This document shows, in pieces, positions 57,341 through 64,000 of a stretch of 64,000 bases of DNA. Below the pieces are notes generated by a model. That model was not told the origin of the DNA, made no database searches, and was given only the letters and a program-made list of their open reading frames with translations. A program made the position numbers and the translations under genes. Numbering within the stretch: position 1 is the first letter of the stretch; every line of letters begins with the position of its first letter. The stretch is from Ceratodon purpureus (taxonomy: Eukaryota; Streptophyta; Bryopsida; Pseudoditrichales; Ditrichaceae): contig CM026431.1 of assembly GCA_014871385.1 (NCBI GenBank), positions 4,628,604 to 4,692,603 of the forward strand. The letters are read 5' to 3'.

Positions 57341-58173
57341 AACATTCTTCCGAAACAGTGATATCTTCATGTCGTGCGAGAAATTGGGTAATAATTTTGA
57401 AAATGTCAAAGTGGTGCATTTGGTGAGGCCATCAGTCATAAATGATTCAGTGAAAGAGCGACTTCTCGGGGCAGTCTAAAGAAATTTCCTAGTCTTTGGC
57501 TAATCAAGGATTTGCCGAAGAATACATATAGCACATGTCGTCATTAGGTTATGTATCGTCATTAGGTACTGTATCGTCATTAGGTACTTGGGGGAGTGGA
57601 TAGGCAGTGGAGCTGTAAATGGCACCTGCGGAGTGCAAGGATTGCAACGAGTATGGTTGCTTCTCTAAGTTACGTCCACAGGCAATGATGTAACTGGGGG
57701 ATCCAACCTCGATCATAGTAGTCTCCATTCCCAGATCAAGGTTGCAAATGAATTTTGAAGCTACAATTTTACACGAATAGGATAAGCACATATCCAAGTG
57801 ACATGCAGCATACTTCACGAGTTACTGATGCAAAGTTGCGATACCCAACCAATGATTCCTCCTTGGGAAATGCACATCGTTGCAAAATCTCCCTAAAGTT
57901 GCTTTTCATTTATATGGATACAGATCAATGTGCTTACATAACTTTAAAAAAAGTTGTATCTAATTAAATCAGGGGAAAAAAGGTTTCGCTAAAATTTGGT
58001 GATACAATACATGTTGCCTTGCTGGCAGTCTCTCCCGGATTCTTGCACAACTAGGAGTCCGAAACAGTTTGTATTTGATGAGAACTCCTAAGCCAAGAGA
58101 CTCTCCCTTTCGCAAGAAAGGGTCAATAATCCTAAGCTGGGGTTGATGACTAACTAATGGATGGAGTTATTGA
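57341..58173. other. Spacer and 3' region of the RING gene
   Basis: No gene is seen. ATCGTCATTAGGT-like units occur about three times in tandem at about 57535-57585. The end near 58173 is the 3' UTR side of the minus-strand RING gene. Confidence 0.4.
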
Positions 58174-61100
58174 CTAGCTACTGGAAGGAGCTTGCCCAGC
58201 CAACAAACGCTCACCAGATGTGGAAAGTAGATACCCAGGTGATTGCTGAGATGGCTCCCCACCCGGGTCCTGCAAAGCCACCCGACACAAAGGACAACTG
58301 CCGTCTGTTCGAAACCATTCCTCAAGGCATCTTATATGGAAGATATGCCCACACCGTGGCAACCTGCACACAATCTCACCTATGTCGTAGTTGTTGAGAC
58401 ATATCGAGCACCTGCAACCACATTCACAATCAGTATGTGGAGAATCAGAGTCACCAACCCCACCTCTGACTAAGAGACTATGAATAGCTGTCCAACAATC
58501 ACAAGGCAAACAAAGCCAGAGGATAGAACGTACCCAGCATCCTCCTTGGGAACCATTCCTTTCTGGTATGCTAGCAACGGTAACGAGCTGATCATCACTG
58601 TAGCTTGACTACGATTTTGCACCATTTCCTGTTTCGTTGACAGTTACAAAAGTCAGTCCTAACACAGGAAGTATTGGAGCTGTTAGCCCCCGGGGCTAAA
58701 CTGGAAAGGGGGCTAATCCTTGGCACTTTAACCCGGGCTAAACGTGCCCTTTCTTATAGCCATGAAAGATTAGCCCGGTCAAGGTGTGCAAAACGTGCCC
58801 TTTCTTATAGCCATGAAAGATTAGCCCGGTCAAGGTGTGCAATTTTGGGGGCTAAAACAAGTGTACAAAGAAATCTGAGATTTCCTGAATCCTTTGTAAA
58901 CGGGGGCTAAAATGGGGACTAACTCCACACAGAGTAGCCCCGGCTAATGCTACCAAAACTTCCAGTGTAAGTGCAAGATGAACAAAGGCAGCGACATCAT
59001 ATCTTAATGCTTGAACATTCAAAACTAGCTTTCGAACAAGGTGCAATGACCTGGAGATAGAAAGAATCATGGTTTCACACGATCGATCACAAGTAGAGAT
59101 AGCTTACCAGGTCTTGGGGTGTAGCCTCGAAATCCATTCCTCCAGTTGCAGGATCAGTTTGACCTCTCTTCTGGATCATAAGTCTGATGGTCAATATCCC
59201 TGACAGTAAAACCACGGAACTTCCAAGAGCCACAAGGATGATAATCCATATAGCCAGCTCTTTCCGCACACCTGAGAAAGCACACGGTAATCCCAATTAG
59301 CAACCGGTCAGCAAAATCAAAATCCAATCGTAAGCATTTCATCCATTGCCTTGTAATCAGTTACACATCTCCTACACTTCCAATACATTAATCAGCATAC
59401 ACGACTGGGAACCATGCTACTCAAGTAACAAACTGATGAGTCACAAGAAACAAAGATTTTGTTACTTGGCATTACCTCGCCACATGTGTCAGCAAGCAAA
59501 ATATGCGCATGGATATATAAGAAACATACCAAAACCCCTGACCAACTATAGTAACAAAAATTGATACTTGCGTCGAGTCATGGACCATACTCACCTATTA
59601 CCGATATTTCAAAATTAGATACTCCCCGGTCCATATAGTCGACGTTGAAGACTCCGAGGATCAGAGAATTGCCATTGATACGATATACATCCGAAGGCGT
59701 CGCGCCCAAAGTAGAATTCGAGAACTTCAGATGATAGTCCTTGAGCGTCGGAAAGCGATTTTGCTGAGCGAGAAGAATAGGATGTCCGCTGTCGGACCTG
59801 AAGGATATCGAGACATCGATATCTTCTGACATCTGATCAATTGACATGTTGATGTAGGCCCATCCTCCAGGTGCAAGTTTACCACTGTATTTATTAACCG
59901 CAGAAGCTGGAGACAGTGCTGCAATTCAAGTCATGGACGCCACATCAGCGAAGGCTTGACACACAAAATCAGAATAAAAAGAGAGATCCACGACCTAACC
60001 ATGTAAAGGAGTAGCATGGCTCACAAATATCGCATGATAACTAGAATCCCCTCGGAAGGAGTCCCTCAAAAATTTAAAAATGAGTTTGGGCACTCACATC
60101 CTGCACAGTATTGTCCCCCATAGCCAGGTTCACAACTGCACACATTGTCTGACACGCACTGCCCCTGAGGATATGAACAGTTCAAGGGGCACAGGTTCAT
60201 TGGATCCTGTGGAGTGGCAGTAGTGACAGTCAGGTTGAACATTGAGTCTTCTTGCAGACATGTGTCTGCGTTGTAAATTCCGATATAGTAATTCCCAGAG
60301 CCGTTCACAAAAACGGAGTGGTGGCTTAGTCGGTTCTGAAAACTCAGGAGATCAGCATACTTGATATCCTGCTCTGTTGGAACCGAGTCAGTTGAGAAGT
60401 CACCATCGTCACCATCGTCATCGTCTTCTGGTTTGACGTACAAAATCAAATCACCATACGCTCTTTCTAGCTCGACCAGTGTGCGACTAGCATTGTCAAA
60501 AGCCTGCACATGAAAATCACGTTGCCACATCAGGAACATAGAAATACTGATGTGCAAGCAACATACAAAGGTAGGCCTGTAAGCAAAATAGGTACCGAAC
60601 AATTTCAACAGCTTTACTGGGCAAAAGCTGTAGGAAATGAGAGTTGCTTCAGGAAGCCTTCTACAGTGAAATAGTATATTTCGTTAGAACTATCGTAAAA
60701 CAGCCTTAATTCAACGCCGTGTTAATTCTCCACCTCAATTGAACGCAACAATGTAGACCTTTTCACATTAAATTTCCGGTTCCCTTTTTCAATTATTATA
60801 GCGATTTTCCAAGTTGTAAAATAAATTTGTGGCGCTAGCACAGAAGGCCGACTTTGCCTGGAACAGAGAGAGAGGGACCAGACGTATAGATCTGTAACAA
60901 ATTTGACCAACACCAAACGGTCATTTCCTCCAACAGTCAGAAAACTTTTTTAAAGTGTATCAAACCAAGTTAGAAATGACAGTCCTACCTCAAAACGAAA
61001 GTATTTCCATGCCCCGAACTTCAAGGTATCGCCATTGTGGGTAAATCCATGTCTTGATACATCGTCCTCCTCGTCTGGCAAAATTTCTACATCTGGAATA

Positions 61101-62784
61101 AAACAGCCAGATATGCTTAGGCGGAGGATACATCAACAAGTTAGATATGTGCTCTGACAAGCACCTTGTCATCAATTATGGCTTGTGAAAACGGCATAGC
61201 TTAAACGGCGGTCATAGCCTTCGCGCTTAGAAAGAAAAATAGACAAACATTGAAATGACCAAGAAAGGAAACATGTCCGAAGAGGTTTATGAACACTAAG
61301 TTTGGAATAGATTCCAAACAAGGCTCGATTGTGAATACGCAGCGACTGTAGTCCGTCCACAAATGTCCGACTCAAGAGGATACGATGACTGACCTACTGT
61401 ACAAGTTGAGTCGCTCTCGGTTCTAGTGCATCGACACTTCTCAACGCTTACACAAGGTCCGCTATCAGGATCACCGCAGCTCAAGTTGCAACCTTTGCTC
61501 ACTGCATCCAAAATTCAACAGCTAAATCAACTTCAAATCGCCTGCATTCATCATGTAACAACACTAATCTGCTGCAAAGTTATGCCTCACAATTCATCAG
61601 ATCAAACCCACGAAATCAACTGTCGACTCAGGATACAAATCCAAGTCTGTACCTGCAATCTAAATATTAATCACAATCTACACTCGAAAATGTGCTTAAA
61701 ATGAACAGTGGTCGCACCTGAGCACCAAGACTTCATGGTGAATTGCACAGGACCACAGCTGCTGTAAATACCAACAACCCATGGTTGCGAAGAATTTCCA
61801 AGAGGTATATCCAAATGTCCAATTAATCGATCCGTTCCCTCACCTGAAATGCAAAAGGTATAATCAGGTAAGAGATTTATCACACAGCTCCAGCACATTA
61901 ACCTCTCAAATGAATTACATAATGTCCACACTCCAAAAAAAACGACATGCTCATAATAGTAAACGTGGCCATACCTATAAGATCAACAAAGGTCCCTGGC
62001 GCCTTGGAAGATTTTGCGTCATCTATCGAAAGCTCCTCGTCTTGAGTATTCACAACCACAAACCACTCCTGATCGTCCGAACAGTGCTGAAATACTCGTG
62101 CTTCAACCTCCAAGTACTGAAAACCAAGGGCAGGATCCTCAAAACAATCCGAAGTGTCAAGGTTGTACCAAATTAACGTCTCTTCCTGTACAAGGCTCTT
62201 CAAGCAAATGTTGGATGCTGGCAAAGTCACATTCTCCTTGTCATGAACATCTTGCAATGACCTCAAGGGTTGGACGGCATCACAACGTCCTGCCACCATC
62301 AAAACACCATATTAAATAATATACCCTCACACCGCCAGTGACGTAAAATGTGCCATAAATTCAGCAGAAAAAGCACATCAAGGTTTAACAGTGACACAAA
62401 CCCCAGACACTAAATTCGAACACCTACCACTCTACAAGGTCCCCCACATTACCAATTGAAGAAAGCCTAACAACATGATCAAGCCTCCAGCAACCCACTA
62501 GCATAAACCTGATTCACAAAAGCCCCTCCTCTACACCCGGATCTCAGAGTAAACGAACTTTCTCATTCACCCCGTCAGTCAATCCTCTAGTCCAAAGCCC
62601 ACACAACCACTCCCAAACCAAGATCGCGCTTGTCCAAAATCCTAGCAAAACCCTGCTGAAGGTGATTCAAATCCATACCAAACGATACTAGCACCAGGAT
62701 CACGACCAGCCAGGCACATCCAGCAGTGCCATCCGGACGACACCCAGCTGCGGCAGCGTGCTGCGTCGGAGCGGCCCGTTTCAT
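58174..62784 (-). CDS. Membrane RING-H2 protein with EGF-like module
   Basis: Ten exons on the minus strand join in phase to 661 residues: 62784-62679, 62289-61975, 61843-61718, 61501-61394, 61092-60989, 60503-60098, 59918-59595, 59271-59108, 58628-58534, 58411-58174. A hydrophobic signal segment lies near residues 22-36. A long extracellular or lumenal part follows, with many NxS/T sites, an EGF-like module (CPLNCSYPQGQC, VCSCEPGYGG, about 358-386) and a second Cys cluster (SCGDPDSGPC). One membrane span is at about 502-526. The short cytosolic part ends in a RING-H2 finger: C584, C587, C598-or-C603, H605, H608, C611, C622, C625. The design is that of a transmembrane E3 ubiquitin ligase whose outer domain could sense ligand or cargo. 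I do not know a gene symbol. The Ser-rich tail follows the finger. Confidence 0.9.
58660..58970. mobile_element. Tourist-like MITE in an intron of the RING gene
   Basis: The element spans 58663-58967 (305 bp), flanked by TAA at 58660-58662 and 58968-58970, the 3-bp target type of PIF/Harbinger elements. The ends CACAGGAAGTATTGGAGC and (inverted) CACTGGAAGTTTTGGTAGC match well, and the interior has palindromic GGGGCTAA/TTAGCCCC strings typical of Tourist MITEs. It contains a perfect 51-bp tandem duplication (58741-58791, 58792-58842). Its left end is 34 bases from the 3' splice site of the intron. Confidence 0.85.
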
Positions 62785-64000
62785 AACCCCCGTCGCCCTA
62801 TCCTTACCACTCACCTAAACTCAATCCACCCCGCCCAACCCACTCCACAAACACTCCACATAAAACTCTCCTGAGCTTCTCCTCACTTCTCCTCTCACCT
62901 CAACCCAGGCTCTCCTCTCTGTCTCTCTCACAACCTCTCCTCCGCTTCATCACTCTAACTCAGCCGCTCCTCCAACGCCCCTGTAAGTAGTAGCCTCGCG
63001 CCTCCTGAATGGGGCGTAGCTGGTGGTGTCTCCTGTCGTCGGGTGCACACGGTCCAGTTGTGCCCCACCCCACGGTCCCTCCCGGGAAACACAATCCCCG
63101 TGTCGATCTGAACCACATGACGAACCAGGTACCACAACAACTACAACAACAACCACCACAACAACACCTCCAAAACTCAGACACACTAGATGCGTCCCAA
63201 AGTTGAGATTTCGGCTCGTCCAGGCACAGCCTTGAGGCATGTGCAAGCGCCGTGGACATGATGGAGGTGGCTAGATGATGGTGGGCTATGAGGGAGGAAG
63301 AAGATGAGTTCGTGGTCGCCGAGTCTACCTCCCTCGCATGCTTACTTCCCTTCATTCTAGTCTCATTCCCCTGAAAGTTGTTCGGTTCAGGCTCCCTCTG
63401 TTGCGCAGCCTCGTCGTGTTGAGGTTCTACTGAGGGGACAGTAGTACCTGGATAAGCCTTAGTTGTCACCGGAACTCGCTTCGTCGCCTTTCAGTCCACC
63501 CCGCAGGGAGTGTCGTCTCGTGAATCCTGAATCCGAGTGTCTCCCTTCTCCCGCGCGCATGCTCAACGCTGCTCTGGCTGTCCCGAGTTCTTCACCGGCG
63601 ACAGAAAATCCAGAAAACAACCGTAACAGTAAACATCAGGAAAATCCGCGAAATAAAATTAAAAAATGGTCCTCCTCATTGAGTACTTTCGGAGTGATAC
63701 GGCAGGAACCTGTCGTCCGTAGCAATGAAATGATTATCATCATGATGGTTTTTTTCTGTTTTTTCCACGGACATGGATCTGCAACATGAGTCTTGTTGGT
63801 GTCCTAGGAAATGCTCTGCAAAACCTTGAAAAACTGCAGTCTTCTTTACTGTTGATGTTGATTATAACTTTTGTTTTTTTTTTTACTGCGTTTGTAATAA
63901 ACTTGTATCCTCTTTATTGAAATATTCAAACAGTGAAATCTTTTTAAAATTCAAGTTAGTTTCCCATTCGCTTCGAAAAATAAATAAATATTTTCCAAGT
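62785..64000. other. Promoter of RING gene and right window edge
   Basis: The first part, C- and T-rich on the plus strand to about 62980, is the likely promoter and 5' UTR of the RING gene. A CAA/CCA trinucleotide tract runs at about 63125-63170. Longish frames exist on both strands between 62950 and 63790 but start with non-ATG codons and show only low-complexity composition, so I call no gene. AATAAA at about 63894 could end a plus-strand transcript. Confidence 0.4.

Noticed and set aside
62955-63789. Protein-coding gene at the right edge
   Set aside because: Candidate frames start at non-ATG codons, overlap each other on both strands and are low complexity around a CAA/CCA repeat.
1-64000. 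LTR retrotransposons, endogenous viral copies, CRISPR arrays, rRNA genes
   Set aside because: No paired long terminal repeats, reverse transcriptase, integrase or capsid-like frames, no spacer-repeat arrays and no rRNA sequence were recognised.

Overview
The window looks like nuclear DNA of a land plant. It has multi-exon genes with short GT-AG introns, plant-type families (PDIL5-2-like disulfide isomerase, CTL/PNS1-like transporter, a BAHD acyltransferase relic, mitochondrial carrier) and plant-type DNA transposons (MULE, hAT, Tourist-like MITE, CACTA ends). The repetitive secreted Cys-rich protein and the expanded kinase family made me think of a bryophyte, perhaps a moss, but the sequence alone does not settle this. 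All splice models were built by eye from GT/AG sites and reading phase.

Layout. 3.4-5.6 kb: choline-transporter-like gene (+). 6.4-7.8 kb: atypical kinase A (-). 9.6-10.2 kb: Ser-rich orphan (-). 11.8-14.6 kb: PDIL5-2-like gene (-), head to head with a 612-residue coiled-coil gene (+, 15.6-19.9 kb). 20.9-21.4 kb: BAHD acyltransferase pseudogene (-). 21.7-23.2 kb: secreted protein with seven GCET/NCGxC Cys-rich repeats (-). 24.6-24.9 kb: kinase pseudogene abutting a CACTA-type terminus. 25.1-38.3 kb: a transposon complex. It holds a MULE transposase flanked by two opposed arrays of a GATGGGTATT-type motif, then a zinc-finger/acidic-tail gene on the minus strand whose coding exon was split by a complete 5.4-kb hAT element with perfect 17-bp TIRs and 8-bp target duplications. 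38.4-45 kb: AT-rich, gene-poor. 45.9-47.6 kb: decayed mobile-element-like coding sequence of unknown class. 50.4-52.1 kb: mitochondrial carrier (+). 54.6-55.9 kb: atypical kinase B (-). 58.2-62.8 kb: single-pass membrane protein with an EGF-like module and a RING-H2 domain (-), carrying a Tourist-like MITE in an intron. 62.8-64 kb: no confident gene.

The strongest large-scale signal is a segmental duplication. The end of the transporter gene plus the flanks of kinase A (about 5.6-8.4 kb) recur in the same orientation at about 53.7-57.3 kb, around kinase B and a C-terminal kinase remnant. A third, broken kinase copy lies at 24.6 kb.

The other host genes show no shared pathway. PDIL5-2-like, the Cys-rich protein and the EGF/RING protein all pass through the secretory pathway, but nothing links them functionally beyond proximity.
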